Source: Streptococcus suis YS161
Lineage (GTDB): Bacteria > Bacillota > Bacilli > Lactobacillales > Streptococcaceae
Direction of reading: 5' to 3'
Length of the DNA stretch: 64,000 nt
NCBI RefSeq assembly: GCF_002760245.1
Contig: NZ_ASCA01000033.1
Location: 27,765 to 91,764, forward strand
Position numbers and translations under genes: made by a program. Shown in pieces: positions 1 to 9,841 of the stretch. The stretch's first letter is position 1. Each line of letters starts with the position of its first letter. The notes below the pieces were generated by a model. It made no database searches. It was not told the DNA's origin and saw only the letters and a program-made list of their open reading frames with translations.

Positions 1-2
1 CT

Positions 3-2483
3 GGGGCTGTCTTGGGCTATCAGCCTGGTGATACAGTCCAATTAACAGGAACATTGGGTGAGTATAAAGGCGAACTCCAACTAACCACAGTTAGCAACCA
101 CAAGGCTATCTCTGAGCATTTCAACGCTCCCATTACAGAAACAAACATCGCTCAGTTAGCAACACAAGCACAGGCAACACTAGTTTCTCTAAAAAACTTG
201 ACTGTCGGAGATATTCAAAGCGATAGCTATCAAAATGCTACCTTTACCGTAACTGACTCCGAAGGACAAACTGTTGATGTACGCTTAGATAGCCGAACAG
301 GTATCAAAACGGCTGATCTTTTGAACCATATCAACAAGGGAGATAAGATTAATCTAACCGCTATTTTATCCACCTATAATGGAAAAATACAATTAAAACC
401 ATTTGACCTCTCTCATTTTGAAGTCGTTGAAAAGGCAACAACAGAAACAACACCTGGCAAGACCGAAACTGTAACAGTCGGTCACATTCAAGGTGCAAGT
501 CACCAATCACCTCTAACCAATCAATCTGTGATTCTTAAAAACGTCGTAGTAACCTACGTTACCTCTGCCAATAACTTCTACGTGCAAGATGTCACACCAG
601 ATGGAGACGTCAAAACATCTGACGGTATTAATATTTTTACTGACAAATTAAAAACAAATGTCAAGGTAGGAGATCTTGTCACTATCGCAGGACGTGTAGA
701 AGAATACCTCGGAAAAGGTTATACAGAACGTGGAACAGACTTAACCATCACACAAATTCGAGCTACTGAAGTAACTGTGGATGGGACTGCACCTGTACCA
801 TCTCCTATAGTCCTTGGTCTTGATCTGACCATCCCAGCAGATATTATCGACAACGACGGTTTGGCTCAATTTGATCCAGAACAAGATGCGCTCGATTTCT
901 GGGAATCCGTTGAGGGCATGGTGGTTGCCGTGGATGATGCAAAAATCCTTGGTCCACTAAAAAACAAGGAAATCTATGTCACTCCTGCCACTAGTCAACT
1001 TCCTTTAAATAATGTTGGAGGCGTCAACCTTCGCCCTGAAGGGAATAATACCAATATTATTCCTCTACTTTTGAAAAATGGAAAACAAATCGTCAAATCA
1101 GGAGACTATTTCACCGGTCGTATCGCTGGACCAGTCACCTACTCTTACACCAATTATAAAGTCTATGTAGATGATAGCACCCTTCCAACCTTGCACGAAG
1201 GAGCTACAAAACCAGAAACGACAACTATTATCCCAAATGATGACAAGCTGACTATCGCTTCTTATAACATTGAAAACTTTTCTGCTGACAGTAAGTCAAC
1301 ATCAGACGCTAAAGTCCAACGCATTGCCAAATCCTTTGTTTCAGACCTACATTCTCCAGATATTATCGGATTGATTGAAGTGCAGGACAACAACGGTGCT
1401 ACAAATGACGGCACAACTGATGCTAGTAAGAGTGCTGAGCGCCTAATTGCAGCCATTCAAGCAGCCGGCGGACCAATCTATACCTATGTGGATATTGCTC
1501 CTGAAAACAACAAAGACGGTGGACAAGAGGGAGGCAATATTCGCGTCGGCTTCCTCTACAACTCAAAACGTGTCAGCCTATCTGACAAACCAATCGGTAC
1601 CGCAACACAGGCAGTTGCATGGGAAAACGGCGAACTCAATCTCAGCCTGGGCCGAATCGACCCAACCAACCCTGCTTGGGCAGCTGTCCGCAAAACACTT
1701 GCAGCTGAATTCGTCTTCAACGGCGAGAAAGTCGTTGTCCTTGCCAACCATCTCAACTCAAAACGCGGTGACAATGGTCTCTACGGAAAAATCCAACCTG
1801 TCAGCTTCAAGTCCGAAGAAAAACGCCACATACTAGCACAAACTATCGCTGACTTTACAAAAGCAGGCTTAGCTCAAAATCCAAATGCTAATATCGTTAT
1901 GCTAGGCGACTTCAATGACTATGAATTTACTAAAACCATAGAAATTTTAGAAACAGGAGGAATGGCTAACCTCGTTAGTCGTCATGATGCATCCGATCGC
2001 TTCTCTTACTTCTATAACGGAAACAATCAGTCTCTTGACAATATGCTAGTATCAACTAACTTGTTGGACCGCTATGCCTTTGATATGGTCCATGTCAATT
2101 CAGCCTTTATGGAAGAACATGGCAGAGCTTCTGACCACGATCCACTATTGGTACAACTGGATGTGACAAAGGCACAAGAACCAACTCAACCAGAACCAAG
2201 CGACAAGCAGACAGATGACTCAGGAACAGTCAATAATAGTGATGACAATGGTATGACCAACAATAACAAGCCAACAAATCTTTCAACTTCTAATCAAACA
2301 GCTGTAAATGCTGATGACCGTTCTGGCGCTACAGACAAGGGACAAACAACCGTGACCCCTACTGCCAAAAACAGTCAAAAGAAAATCCTTCCAAAGACAG
2401 GAGGAGAAACAAGCTTTGTACTTATCACAATCGGTCTCGTAATCTTGAGCGCCTGCCTTGTCAAAAAACAAAAAGAATCCTAA
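3..2483 (+). CDS. ssnA: Cell-wall-anchored extracellular nuclease, SsnA-like (5' end outside window)
   Basis: The reading frame is open from the window edge, so the signal peptide and N-terminus are missing; about 826 codons are visible. The first half has OB-fold-like blocks as in YhcR-type surface nucleases. The second half is an endonuclease/exonuclease/phosphatase domain: NIENF near residue 420, a glutamate in LIEVQDN, NHLNSKRGDNG, the metal-site motif LGDFND and the catalytic SDHDP. A Thr/Asn/Ser-rich spacer then leads to the sorting signal LPKTGG, a hydrophobic segment and the tail KKQKES, so sortase A should anchor it to peptidoglycan. By family it degrades DNA outside the cell, as in escape from neutrophil DNA traps. 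The SsnA name is inferred from architecture. Confidence 0.85.
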   Translation, partial: GAVLGYQPGDTVQLTGTLGEYKGELQLTTVSNHKAISEHFNAPITETNIAQLATQAQATLVSLKNLTVGDIQSDSYQNATFTVTDSEGQTVDVRLDSRTGIKTADLLNHINKGDKINLTAILSTYNGKIQLKPFDLSHFEVVEKATTETTPGKTETVTVGHIQGASHQSPLTNQSVILKNVVVTYVTSANNFYVQDVTPDGDVKTSDGINIFTDKLKTNVKVGDLVTIAGRVEEYLGKGYTERGTDLTITQIRATEVTVDGTAPVPSPIVLGLDLTIPADIIDNDGLAQFDPEQDALDFWESVEGMVVAVDDAKILGPLKNKEIYVTPATSQLPLNNVGGVNLRPEGNNTNIIPLLLKNGKQIVKSGDYFTGRIAGPVTYSYTNYKVYVDDSTLPTLHEGATKPETTTIIPNDDKLTIASYNIENFSADSKSTSDAKVQRIAKSFVSDLHSPDIIGLIEVQDNNGATNDGTTDASKSAERLIAAIQAAGGPIYTYVDIAPENNKDGGQEGGNIRVGFLYNSKRVSLSDKPIGTATQAVAWENGELNLSLGRIDPTNPAWAAVRKTLAAEFVFNGEKVVVLANHLNSKRGDNGLYGKIQPVSFKSEEKRHILAQTIADFTKAGLAQNPNANIVMLGDFNDYEFTKTIEILETGGMANLVSRHDASDRFSYFYNGNNQSLDNMLVSTNLLDRYAFDMVHVNSAFMEEHGRASDHDPLLVQLDVTKAQEPTQPEPSDKQTDDSGTVNNSDDNGMTNNNKPTNLSTSNQTAVNADDRSGATDKGQTTVTPTAKNSQKKILPKTGGETSFVLITIGLVILSACLVKKQKES

Positions 2484-2492
2484 TCATTTTTT

Positions 2493-2525
2493 GAGCTTGA
2501 AAGCATGACTTTCAGGCTCATTTTT
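2493..2525 (+). terminator. Rho-independent terminator of the surface nuclease gene
   Basis: An 11-bp stem (GAGCTTGAAAG pairing with CTTTCAGGCTC, one G-T pair) with a 5-nt loop is followed by a T run, starting 9 bases after the stop codon. Confidence 0.85.
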
Positions 2526-2546
2526 CTACTGCTTCACATCTACTTA

Positions 2547-2563
2547 TGCTATAATAATCTTTA
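2547..2563 (+). promoter_or_regulatory. Extended -10 promoter of hslO, placed for a leaderless transcript
   Basis: TGC followed by a perfect TATAAT ends at 2555, only 7 bases before the hslO ATG at 2563. The predicted start of transcription therefore falls on or next to the start codon. There is no purine-rich ribosome binding site, and no good -35 is visible, as is usual for extended -10 promoters. Confidence 0.65.
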
Positions 2564-3429
2564 TGGATAAAATTATTAAGACACTATCAAAAAGCGGGCA
2601 TTTTCGTGCCTTTGTGCTAGACAGCACAGAAACCGTGAAAACAGCCCAAGAAAAACACGACACCATGGCGTCGTCCACCGTTGCTCTGGGGCGCACCCTC
2701 ATTGCCAATCAGATTTTGGCTGCCAACGAAAAAGGCGACACCAAGATCACCCTGAAAATCTTGGCTAGCGGTGCTGTTGGGGCTATCATCTCCGTTGCCA
2801 ATACCAAAGGTCAGGTCAAGGGCTACATTCAAAATCCTGACTTAGACTACAAACGGACAGCGACTGGCGAAGTTATCGTTGGACCTCTCGTGGGCAATGG
2901 TCAATTCCTAGTTATCACAGACTACGGAACAGGTCATCCTTACAATTCCATGACACCCTTAATCTCTGGTGAAATTGGTGAAGACTTTGCCTACTTCCTA
3001 ACAGACAGCCAGCAGACACCATCTGCGGTGGGACTGAATGTCTTGTTGGACGAGGAAGACAAGGTCAAGGTAGCTGGCGGATTCTTGTTGCAAGTTTTAC
3101 CAGGTGCGACCGAGGCTGAAATTGCCCGTTTCGAGAAACGCATCCAAGAAATGCCTGCCATTTCAAGCTTGCTGGCTTCTGAAAACCATATAGAAGCTCT
3201 GCTATCCGCCATTTATGGCGACGACGACTTCAAACGCCTGTCAGAAGAAGAAATCGGTTTTGTCTGCGACTGCTCTAAGGACCGCTTCCTCGATGCTCTG
3301 GCCAGCTTGCCAAAAGCGGACCTGCAAGAGATGAAGGAAGAAGACAAGGGCGTGGACATCACCTGCCAATTCTGCCAGACCCATTACCACTTTGACGAAA
3401 ACGATTTGGAGGAACTCATCAATGGCTAA
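2563..3429 (+). CDS. hslO: 33 kDa redox-regulated chaperonin Hsp33
   Basis: This 288-aa protein has the usual Hsp33 length. The C-terminal redox switch is visible as CDC near residue 235 and CQFC near residue 268; these four cysteines bind zinc when reduced and form disulfides on oxidation, activating holdase activity in the cytoplasm. The N-terminal domain carries typical family segments such as [11 protein letters not shown] and [11 protein letters not shown]. The ATG has no Shine-Dalgarno sequence but lies right after a -10 box, suggesting leaderless translation. It overlaps the following dus gene by 8 bases, so the two are probably cotranscribed and coupled. Confidence 0.95.
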   Translation: MDKIIKTLSKSGHFRAFVLDSTETVKTAQEKHDTMASSTVALGRTLIANQILAANEKGDTKITLKILASGAVGAIISVANTKGQVKGYIQNPDLDYKRTATGEVIVGPLVGNGQFLVITDYGTGHPYNSMTPLISGEIGEDFAYFLTDSQQTPSAVGLNVLLDEEDKVKVAGGFLLQVLPGATEAEIARFEKRIQEMPAISSLLASENHIEALLSAIYGDDDFKRLSEEEIGFVCDCSKDRFLDALASLPKADLQEMKEEDKGVDITCQFCQTHYHFDENDLEELING

Positions 3430-4405
3430 TCTCAACACTCCTTTCATGATTGGTGATGTGGAAATCCCCAATCGCTGCGTGCTGGCCCCAATGGCTGGCG
3501 TGACCAACTCGGCCTTCCGCACCATTGCCAAAGAAATGGGCGCAGGCCTGGTCGTTATGGAAATGATTTCTGAAAAAGGCCTTCTCTACAACAACGAGAA
3601 GACCCTCCATATGCTCCATATCGACGACAACGAATACCCTATGTCTATCCAGCTTTTCGGTGGCGATGCCGAAGGACTAAAACGGGCTGCCGACTTCATC
3701 CAGACCAATACCAAGGCTAATATCGTAGATATTAACATGGGCTGCCCTGTCAACAAGGTCGTTAAAAACGAAGCTGGTGCCAAGTGGCTCAAGGACCCCG
3801 ACAAGATTTACCACATCATCAAGGAAGTGACCTCGGTCCTCGATATTCCCTTGACAGTTAAAATGCGGACGGGTTGGAACAATACCGACCTAGCGGTCGA
3901 AAACGCCCTGGCCGCAGAAAGTGCCGGTGTGTCTGCCCTGGCCATGCACGGACGGACCCGCGAGCAGATGTACACAGGAACGGTTGACCTAGAGACCTTG
4001 ACCAAGGTAGCTGGCAGCCTGACCAAGATTCCTTTCATCGCAAACGGCGACATCCGCACTGTAGAAGATGCCCGCCAGCGGATTGAGGAAGTCGGAGCCG
4101 ATGCCGTCATGGTCGGACGGACTGCTATGGGAAATCCATACATCTTCAACCAAATCAACCACTATCTTGAAACAGGAGAAGTCCTGCCCGACCTCTCCTT
4201 TGACGACAAACTCAATGTCGCCTTCGACCACCTGACCCGATTGACCAATCTTAAGGGCGAGTCCATTGCCGTTCGTGAATTCCGTGGTCTTGCCCCTCAC
4301 TACCTCCGTGGCTCAGCTGGTGCAGCCAAGATCCGTGGAGCCGTTGCCCGAGCAGAGACTATCGAGCAGGTCCAAGAACTCTTTGACCAAGCACGAGAAG
4401 CCTAG
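3422..4405 (+). CDS. dus: tRNA-dihydrouridine synthase, DusB family
   Basis: This 327-aa FMN-dependent TIM-barrel enzyme reduces specific uridines in tRNA D-loops. Visible motifs are [13 protein letters not shown], the catalytic-cysteine segment [35 protein letters not shown] and NGDI..VEDA. The start chosen is the ATG at 3422, which has GGAGG about 9 bases upstream; a start 10 codons further upstream lacks this. It overlaps the end of hslO by 8 bases. The hslO-dus pairing is common in streptococci (general knowledge). Confidence 0.93.
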   Translation: MANLNTPFMIGDVEIPNRCVLAPMAGVTNSAFRTIAKEMGAGLVVMEMISEKGLLYNNEKTLHMLHIDDNEYPMSIQLFGGDAEGLKRAADFIQTNTKANIVDINMGCPVNKVVKNEAGAKWLKDPDKIYHIIKEVTSVLDIPLTVKMRTGWNNTDLAVENALAAESAGVSALAMHGRTREQMYTGTVDLETLTKVAGSLTKIPFIANGDIRTVEDARQRIEEVGADAVMVGRTAMGNPYIFNQINHYLETGEVLPDLSFDDKLNVAFDHLTRLTNLKGESIAVREFRGLAPHYLRGSAGAAKIRGAVARAETIEQVQELFDQAREA

Positions 4406-4466
4406 CAGGAACGGATTGCTAAATAAGATAAACTGGCAGGTTAAAACTCGCTAACAATGAAACAGA

Positions 4467-4512
4467 AAAACGCATAAAACCAAGGTTAGGACCTGATTTT
4501 ATGCGTTTTTTC
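4467..4512. terminator. Bidirectional terminator between convergent genes
   Basis: CGCATAAAA pairs with TTTTATGCG around an inner AGGT/ACCT hairpin, with A-rich sequence on the left and a T run on the right. It can end dus transcripts on the plus strand and the nucleotidyltransferase transcript on the minus strand. Confidence 0.85.
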
Positions 4513-4521
4513 TATACTGTT

Positions 4522-5013
4522 TTACATAGTTTCCTTTCCAAAAAAGGCAAGAAAGGCAGGAGCAATGTAATCCTGATATTGTTGAGGTTGTTCACGAATG
4601 AGGGTCGCTGAAATACCAAATTTTCTAGGACTATAATGAGCTTGATAGCCTCGATTTTGCAGTTCCTGAGCGTATTCTTCCTCAGACACATAGAAGACTG
4701 GTACTTGATGTTCAGACAAATCCAATAAACCAAGCAGGCGTTCTAACCAAAGGTCCCAGCCATCTGGATAGTCTGGTAAGTCTGTTTCATCCAAGGCACA
4801 AACTCTAACTAGCTCATCTTCTTCAAACTGTTCTTGAGCAAATTGAAATCGTTTGGTCAAATCTAAACCAATCAAATCCCCACGGTCCTTGTCATAACCA
4901 GACACGACCACACAAACTTGACCACAAGCCAACTTTGCTCGCTCGATCAAATCCAAATGCCCCTTGTGCATGGGGGCAAAGGTTCCAAAAACAACAGCTA
5001 TGGTTTGATTCAT
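4522..5013 (-). CDS. Nucleotidyltransferase, NadR/NMN-adenylyltransferase-like
   Basis: The 163-aa protein opens with the cytidylyltransferase-fold signature FGTFAPMHKGHLDLI, an equivalent of the GxxxPxHxGH nucleotide-binding motif, and has ISATLIRE near the C-terminus, matching the ISGTxIR element. It probably transfers an adenylyl group to nicotinamide mononucleotide or a similar substrate, but the substrate is not certain from sequence. The start at 5013 is preferred because AAAGGA lies 6 bases upstream; a start 10 codons earlier lacks a site. The downstream kinase domain of full-length NadR is absent. Confidence 0.75.
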   Translation of the reverse strand: MNQTIAVVFGTFAPMHKGHLDLIERAKLACGQVCVVVSGYDKDRGDLIGLDLTKRFQFAQEQFEEDELVRVCALDETDLPDYPDGWDLWLERLLGLLDLSEHQVPVFYVSEEEYAQELQNRGYQAHYSPRKFGISATLIREQPQQYQDYIAPAFLAFFGKETM

Positions 5014-5051
5014 AGATTTCCTTTCTACTGCGAGCAAGCTCACCTCTTCAA

Positions 5052-5549
5052 CTATTTCATCCTTTTTTCAAAACGGAAGAACAATTCTGCGTCTGGAAAG
5101 TCAGGCACATGTTCCATGGGGTGAACTGGATTGAAAAACTCCACAATCTGGAAACCACATTTATTGACATAGAAATGAATATTGCGAACTTCAAAATGCG
5201 GGGTGTGCGTTTCCCAAACTTCTGTATCTGGATAGGCTTGCTCAATAGCCTGCCAGATGGTCAACCCCAAGCCTTTTCCCTTATGATTGCCATCAACAAA
5301 CAAGAGGTCCAAGGAGTTGTGATTGGTTGCTGAATCAATCTGAACAACGACACCACCAACCAATTCATTCTCCCAATAAACCTGAAAGGCTTGAGCCTTA
5401 GGGGCAAGCAGACTTTCCAAGATTTCCTCACGGCTAATCACCTCTTCCCCCTCTGGCATTTCCTCTGCCAAGGCTTCTAAAAACGCAGCTTGATTGCGGC
5501 GGATAAATTCTTCACGTTCTTCTTCCAGAAGCGGTCTTAGTTCTACCAT
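5052..5549 (-). CDS. GNAT-family N-acetyltransferase
   Basis: 165 aa. The acetyl-CoA-binding motif A is visible as HKGKGLGLTIWQAIEQAYP, following the beta-4 strand LDLLFVDGNHKG. A C-terminal FYVNKCGFQIVEF segment is typical of this fold. AGGAGG lies 4-5 bases before the ATG. The substrate is unknown. It sits upstream of the nucleotidyltransferase on the same strand with a 38-bp gap, so the two may be cotranscribed. Confidence 0.85.
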   Translation of the reverse strand: MVELRPLLEEEREEFIRRNQAAFLEALAEEMPEGEEVISREEILESLLAPKAQAFQVYWENELVGGVVVQIDSATNHNSLDLLFVDGNHKGKGLGLTIWQAIEQAYPDTEVWETHTPHFEVRNIHFYVNKCGFQIVEFFNPVHPMEHVPDFPDAELFFRFEKRMK

Positions 5550-5570
5550 CTTTCCTCCTATTTGACTATA

Positions 5571-5669
5571 TGGTCTTTTAGTTTACTTTTAGTACTAGGC
5601 AACGAGCCGCAGGCATAACTGGAGTTAGGCAAGGCGAGTTAACGAAGTAATAAAAGAGAAACTAAATGA
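5571..5669. repeat. Intergenic repeat, family A, short copy
   Basis: Terminal inverted repeats (about TTTAGTTTACTTTTA at the left, TAAAAGAGAAACTAAA at the right) enclose AGGCAACGAGCCG..AGGC..GGCGAGTT. The same order recurs at 10069-10228. The right arm runs into the last codons of clpC, so the clpC TAG stop lies inside it. On RNA it would fold into one long hairpin and may act as a 3' end structure. MITE-like; the name is mine. Confidence 0.75.
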
Positions 5670-8112
5670 CGATATCAAACTTGAGCTCTTCGCCCTTAAC
5701 CCCAACCTTCAAGGTCGAACCAGTAGCCAAGTCACCACGGAGCAACATTTCTGCCAATGGGTCTTCCAATTTGGTTTGTAAGAGTCTACGAAGTGGACGA
5801 GCTCCCATTTCTGGGTCGTAACCTTGTTTAGCTAATAACTTAAGGGCTGACGGTTGCAGTTTAAGAGTAATTCCTTTCTCAGCTGTTACAGCCAACAAAG
5901 GTTTAATCATGACCTTGACAACATCCTGCATATGAGTTTCCGTTAGGCTATGGAAGACAACTTTCTCGTCAATACGGTTGATAAATTCTGGACGATAGGC
6001 TTTTTTCAATTCCTCAAAAATGCGTTTCTCCACTTCCTTGTGGTCCTTAGATAAATCAAGGGCACCAAAACCAACTGTCTTATCATCACGAAGGGCTGTT
6101 GCTCCAAGGTTTGACGTCATGATAATAATAGTATTTGAGAAATCAACCTTACGTCCCTTACTGTCCGTCAGAACACCATCATCCAAGACCTGCAAGAGAA
6201 CATTGAAAATATCTGGATGAGCCTTTTCAACCTCATCAAAAAGAAGAACAGAATAAGGTTTGTTACGAACTTTTTCTGTCAATTCGCCACCTTCTTCATA
6301 GCCCACGTAGCCCGGAGGCGCTCCATTGAGACGGCTGGCCGCAAATTTCTCCATATACTCAGACATATCAAAACGGATAAGAGCAGATTCATCATCAAAG
6401 AGAACCTCTGCCAAGGCTTTAGCAAGCTCTGTCTTACCGACACCAGTTGGTCCCAAGAACATAAAGGAACCAATCGGTCTGCGACCTGTACGAATCCCTG
6501 ACTGATTACGGCGAATAGCTCTGCTAACTGCAGAAATAGCTTCTTCCTGCCCAATCACACGCTTGTGCAATTCTGCTTCCAGATTCAGATACTTCTTAGT
6601 ATCTGATTGGCTAAGCTTGGCTACTGGGATACCTGACAAGCGACTAAGTGTTTCTAAAACATCTTCTTCTGTTACTTCAAGGTCATAGTTTTGACTAGCC
6701 TCGGCATCTTCTTTCGTTTTAATCAAAAGCTTGCTGACAGTCTTATATTTTTTATCCATCAAGGCCTTGTCTATGCTCGTCAATCCTGTTTCCTCAGCCT
6801 GCCCTTTCACTCGATTTTGTACAGTTGCACTGGCTTCATCCAGCAAGTCAATGGCTGAATCTGGCAGGTTTTTGCTGGTCAAATACCGCTTAGCGTAGGT
6901 CACGGCAGTCTCTACAGCTGCTTGTCCAATACGGACCCTATGGTATTTTTCAAAAGTACCTTTTAAACCAGTCAAAATGGCAATGCTATCTTCCACTGTC
7001 GGCTCTTCAATGGTCACTTTGGCAAAACGACGAACCAGGGCTGCGTCTTTCTCAATATGCTTTTGGTACTCTGTCTGAGTCGTCGCTCCGACCGTACGGA
7101 GGGTGCCACGAGCAAGAGCTGGTTTGAGGATATTGGCTGCATCCAAGGTCGAATCAATCCCCGATCCAGAACCCATAATGGTATGCAACTCATCGATGAA
7201 AAGGATGACCTGACCATCTTCCTCGATGTCGTTGATGATATTATTCATCCGCTCTTCGAAATCACCACGGAAACGAGTTCCAGCGATAACGTTCATCAAG
7301 TCAAGTTCCAAAACCCGCATCTTAGCCAAGCTGACAGGGACATCACCTGCAGCAACACGTTGAGCAAGACCCAAAGCAAGCGCAGTTTTTCCGACACCAG
7401 CATCACCAACTAGAACTGGGTTATTCTTGGTTTTACGTGATAGAATTTGGATCATCCGTGCAATCTCAGCGTCTCGACCGATGACAGGTTCAATCTTCCC
7501 TTCACGCGCCAAAGCTGTCAAATCACGAGTGTAGTCTTCTAACCCACCACTTTGAGGTGCTGGGGGCATTCCCATCATCTGTCCCATATTGGCAGGTTTG
7601 GCTTTGCCACCCTTCATCACACTGCGGATAGCTTTAAGGTCCTCTTTGGTAAATCCCGCACGTGCCTCCAAGTTTTTACGCAAATCCAAGAAACGAAACT
7701 TATCATCTGAGTCTTCAAAACAAAAACCTACCTTGTCCAAAATCTGACTAGCTGTTGACCGCTTGTCCAACAACATAGCCATAAACAAATGTTCCGTTCC
7801 CAGCTCCTTAGCCTTGACGACTTCTGCAATTTTCTTGGCAAAACTAGCTGTTTCATCCAAACGTTTAGAAGATGGTAAAATACGAAAACTATCCAACTCT
7901 TCACGATAGACCTTGTCGGTCACAACAAAAGTTGCATGTTCATAGTCAGAAATTGAAATAGGATATTCTGCCAAAACAGCGCCGGCGACTGTATCATGGT
8001 TGATAACGAAAGACAAGAGAACATGCCAGGTTTCCAAGTAATCACAGGCATAACGTTGGGCCACTAACTGGGCATCTTCAAAAACCCGCTGTAAACCAGT
8101 TGAAATTTTCAT
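5662..8112 (-). CDS. clpC: ATP-dependent Clp protease ATP-binding subunit ClpC
   Basis: The 816-aa AAA+ unfoldase has an N-terminal Clp-N repeat domain (about 1-145), a first ATPase module with Walker [11 protein letters not shown] and Walker B LFIDELH, a middle region and a second module with [10 protein letters not shown] and [11 protein letters not shown], then a ClpB-type C-terminal domain. Working with ClpP it degrades misfolded and regulatory proteins in the cytoplasm. It follows ctsR with a 3-bp gap and shares the CtsR-controlled promoter. AGAGG precedes the ATG. A repeat of family A overlaps its stop codon. Confidence 0.97.
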   Translation of the reverse strand: MKISTGLQRVFEDAQLVAQRYACDYLETWHVLLSFVINHDTVAGAVLAEYPISISDYEHATFVVTDKVYREELDSFRILPSSKRLDETASFAKKIAEVVKAKELGTEHLFMAMLLDKRSTASQILDKVGFCFEDSDDKFRFLDLRKNLEARAGFTKEDLKAIRSVMKGGKAKPANMGQMMGMPPAPQSGGLEDYTRDLTALAREGKIEPVIGRDAEIARMIQILSRKTKNNPVLVGDAGVGKTALALGLAQRVAAGDVPVSLAKMRVLELDLMNVIAGTRFRGDFEERMNNIINDIEEDGQVILFIDELHTIMGSGSGIDSTLDAANILKPALARGTLRTVGATTQTEYQKHIEKDAALVRRFAKVTIEEPTVEDSIAILTGLKGTFEKYHRVRIGQAAVETAVTYAKRYLTSKNLPDSAIDLLDEASATVQNRVKGQAEETGLTSIDKALMDKKYKTVSKLLIKTKEDAEASQNYDLEVTEEDVLETLSRLSGIPVAKLSQSDTKKYLNLEAELHKRVIGQEEAISAVSRAIRRNQSGIRTGRRPIGSFMFLGPTGVGKTELAKALAEVLFDDESALIRFDMSEYMEKFAASRLNGAPPGYVGYEEGGELTEKVRNKPYSVLLFDEVEKAHPDIFNVLLQVLDDGVLTDSKGRKVDFSNTIIIMTSNLGATALRDDKTVGFGALDLSKDHKEVEKRIFEELKKAYRPEFINRIDEKVVFHSLTETHMQDVVKVMIKPLLAVTAEKGITLKLQPSALKLLAKQGYDPEMGARPLRRLLQTKLEDPLAEMLLRGDLATGSTLKVGVKGEELKFDIVI

Positions 8113-8115
8113 GAA

Positions 8116-8574
8116 TTATTCCTCTTTCCTATCTAAACGTCGTAGTATTTGACGCATCATGCGTGCTCGAATGGTACTTGCATCTTTTCCTAATATTTCA
8201 TCAGATCCTGTGGACAAAAAGAGATTGCCTTCTCGTTCTGTCATCAAACCTTCATCAAAAAGGAGTTGTAAAATATCCGCATAAACCGTCGCAGATAGTT
8301 GCTCGCCCATATTATTCAATAAATCATGAACCAATTCGTGCTTGTCCGAAAAGGTAATCCGACCAATACGAATGTAGCCACCGCCACCACGCTTGCTTTC
8401 CACTATGTAGCCTCGACTGGCTGTAAAACGGGTTTTTATCACGTAGTTAATCTGACTTGGCACCACTTCAAACCGACTGGCCAATTCACTCCGACGCAAC
8501 TCTGCCACATTGACCTGGTCCAAGATGGCTTTGATATGTTCTTCGATATAATCTGATGTATTCTTCATCGCCAT
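8116..8574 (-). CDS. ctsR: Transcriptional repressor CtsR
   Basis: The 152-aa class III heat-shock repressor has a winged helix-turn-helix N-terminal half (ELASRFEVVPSQINYVIKTR) and the glycine-rich wing RGGGGYIRIGRI used for DNA contact and temperature sensing. The C-terminal half, including VYADILQLLFDEGLMTEREG, is the dimerisation region. GAGG lies 7 bases before the ATG. It is the first gene of the ctsR-clpC operon and should repress itself through the heptad repeat just upstream. Confidence 0.96.
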   Translation of the reverse strand: MAMKNTSDYIEEHIKAILDQVNVAELRRSELASRFEVVPSQINYVIKTRFTASRGYIVESKRGGGGYIRIGRITFSDKHELVHDLLNNMGEQLSATVYADILQLLFDEGLMTEREGNLFLSTGSDEILGKDASTIRARMMRQILRRLDRKEE

Positions 8575-8589
8575 AGTATCGCCTCTTTC

Positions 8590-8635
8590 TTTGACTATCT
8601 TTGACCATTATACCCTAAAATGACGAATTTTGAAA
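8590..8635 (-). promoter_or_regulatory. ctsR-clpC promoter with CtsR operator
   Basis: On the minus strand a TATAAT (8607-8612) is followed directly by the tandem heptad GGTCAAAGATAGTCAAA (8590-8606). This matches the known CtsR consensus of two GGTCAAA heptads separated by three bases, with one mismatch in the second heptad. The operator covers the transcription start. A weak -35 (TTCAAA) lies 16 bases upstream. Confidence 0.9.
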
Positions 8636-8666
8636 GCAAAAGCCCAGTCCCTTCCGTAGCAGAATT

Positions 8667-8695
8667 TTGAAATCTGCTCTGCTTTTTTCTATAAT
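8667..8695 (+). promoter_or_regulatory. Promoter of the thioredoxin-like gene
   Basis: TTGAAA and TATAAT are separated by 17 bases. AAAAGGAG follows before the ATG at 8717. The -35 lies inside a small hairpin (AGCAGA/TCTGCT) with a short T run, which may separate this unit from any upstream plus-strand transcript. Confidence 0.75.
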
Positions 8696-8716
8696 AAAAG
8701 AAAAAAGGAGAACATC

Positions 8717-9055
8717 ATGAACTTTCAAGACTACATTCAAGATTTTACAAGTGTGACTGTGGAGCAGGCACAGAACCTTCTAGCTGCAAAAGAGGGGGCT
8801 GTTCTCTTCATCGGACGAGCAACCTGCCCTTACTGCAACCGCTTTGCGCCAAAACTCCATAAGGTCGCCCAAGACAAGCAAGTGACCGTCCACTTCCTCG
8901 ACTCCAGCCAAGTCAGTCCTGAACTCCAGGCCCTTCGCGACCACTACCAAGTTCCTACCGTCCCAGGCCTCCTCGTTGCTAAACCAACTGGCGTCCAAGT
9001 CCGCTGCGACTCCAGCATGATGGAAGAAGAAATTGTGGCTTTTATTGAGGACTAA
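8717..9055 (+). CDS. Thioredoxin-like protein (bacteriocin transport accessory type)
   Basis: 112 aa with a thioredoxin fold and the redox motif CPYC near residue 36, followed by the cis-proline region VPTVPGLLV. No signal peptide or membrane segment is seen, so it is probably cytoplasmic. Members of this group are often annotated as bacteriocin transport accessory protein, but no bacteriocin genes adjoin it here, so a general disulfide role is equally possible. Its TAA overlaps the ATG of the next gene, indicating translational coupling. Confidence 0.85.
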   Translation: MNFQDYIQDFTSVTVEQAQNLLAAKEGAVLFIGRATCPYCNRFAPKLHKVAQDKQVTVHFLDSSQVSPELQALRDHYQVPTVPGLLVAKPTGVQVRCDSSMMEEEIVAFIED

Positions 9056-9681
9056 TGCTAGACATTTCCTACCAAGCCAACACCTTCCACACCTCTTATC
9101 AAGGAAGACCACTAGGCAAGATTCACAGCTACCAAAATCCCTACCACCAGACCAATATCTATCTGCGACTAGATTTGGTTGATTTCGATTGCACCATAGC
9201 AGAGCAGCTCTTCCAGTCCCTACAGACTTCCTTAGGCGGAAAACCTCTTCAGGTTATACTCTCCTCTGCAGAGCAGGAAAGAATTCATTTCCTCACCGCA
9301 GCTGGCTTTGTCTGCAAACGGAAATGTTACGAGTTCGAAGTGACCAAACAAGACTACCTTGGTCAAACAGGCACTACCAACCTAGACATAGCCCGCAAAG
9401 GTACCGCACCTTATCAAATAGCCTGTCAGCAAATTTTTGACCACTATCAAACAGTCCACCAAGACATCAATCCATGGACTGCCAGTCAAGAAGAATTCGA
9501 GAAGGACTTACCTGACCTGGTTTATACAGACTCAGAAAATTGTGCCTTCGTAGAAAACAATGAAATTGCCTACGTATGCGGAAAAGATGAACAAACTTTT
9601 GATTTCTTCATCCAAACAGTTATTTGCCAACTATTTGAACAGTATGAGCAAATTAGCTTTGAGGCTGATGACTGGGAGTGA
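9055..9681 (+). CDS. GNAT-like acetyltransferase, 3' end replaced by a repeat element
   Basis: 208 aa, starting on the last base of the preceding stop codon. FLTAAGFVCKRKCYEFEV resembles the C-terminal motif of a GNAT domain, and the rest may be a second, degenerate domain. The frame ends DDWE-TGA inside the left end of a family B repeat that begins near 9674. Directly after the repeat an open stretch at 9841-9912 reads like its displaced natural C-terminus. I infer that repeat insertion cut about 25 residues from the protein; whether the shortened product works is unknown. Confidence 0.6.
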   Translation: MLDISYQANTFHTSYQGRPLGKIHSYQNPYHQTNIYLRLDLVDFDCTIAEQLFQSLQTSLGGKPLQVILSSAEQERIHFLTAAGFVCKRKCYEFEVTKQDYLGQTGTTNLDIARKGTAPYQIACQQIFDHYQTVHQDINPWTASQEEFEKDLPDLVYTDSENCAFVENNEIAYVCGKDEQTFDFFIQTVICQLFEQYEQISFEADDWE

Positions 9682-9841
9682 GAAAGAACTCGACCGGTCT
9701 AAAAAGAGTTCGTCTTCTCACCCCCGCACAGTTGATTAGGTCAGATTTGGAGTGTAATACACGAACAAATCTGCCAATCAACCACTGCGCTGAGATGTTG
9801 ACACGAACTCTGAGAAGCGCGGCTGGACTTGAGCCCAGCCG
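9674..9841. repeat. Intergenic repeat, family B, inserted in a coding sequence
   Basis: The segment starts GGGAGTGAGAAAGAACTCG and shares blocks, in the same order, with 60870-61142: AAAAAGAGTTCGTCTTC, CACCCCCGCACAG, CAGATTTGGAGTG, and a 3' block containing GAGATGTTGACACGAACTC. The right end is degenerate and ends in a GGCTGG/CCAGCC hairpin. It lacks the boxB-like insert present in the other copy. Confidence 0.75.
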
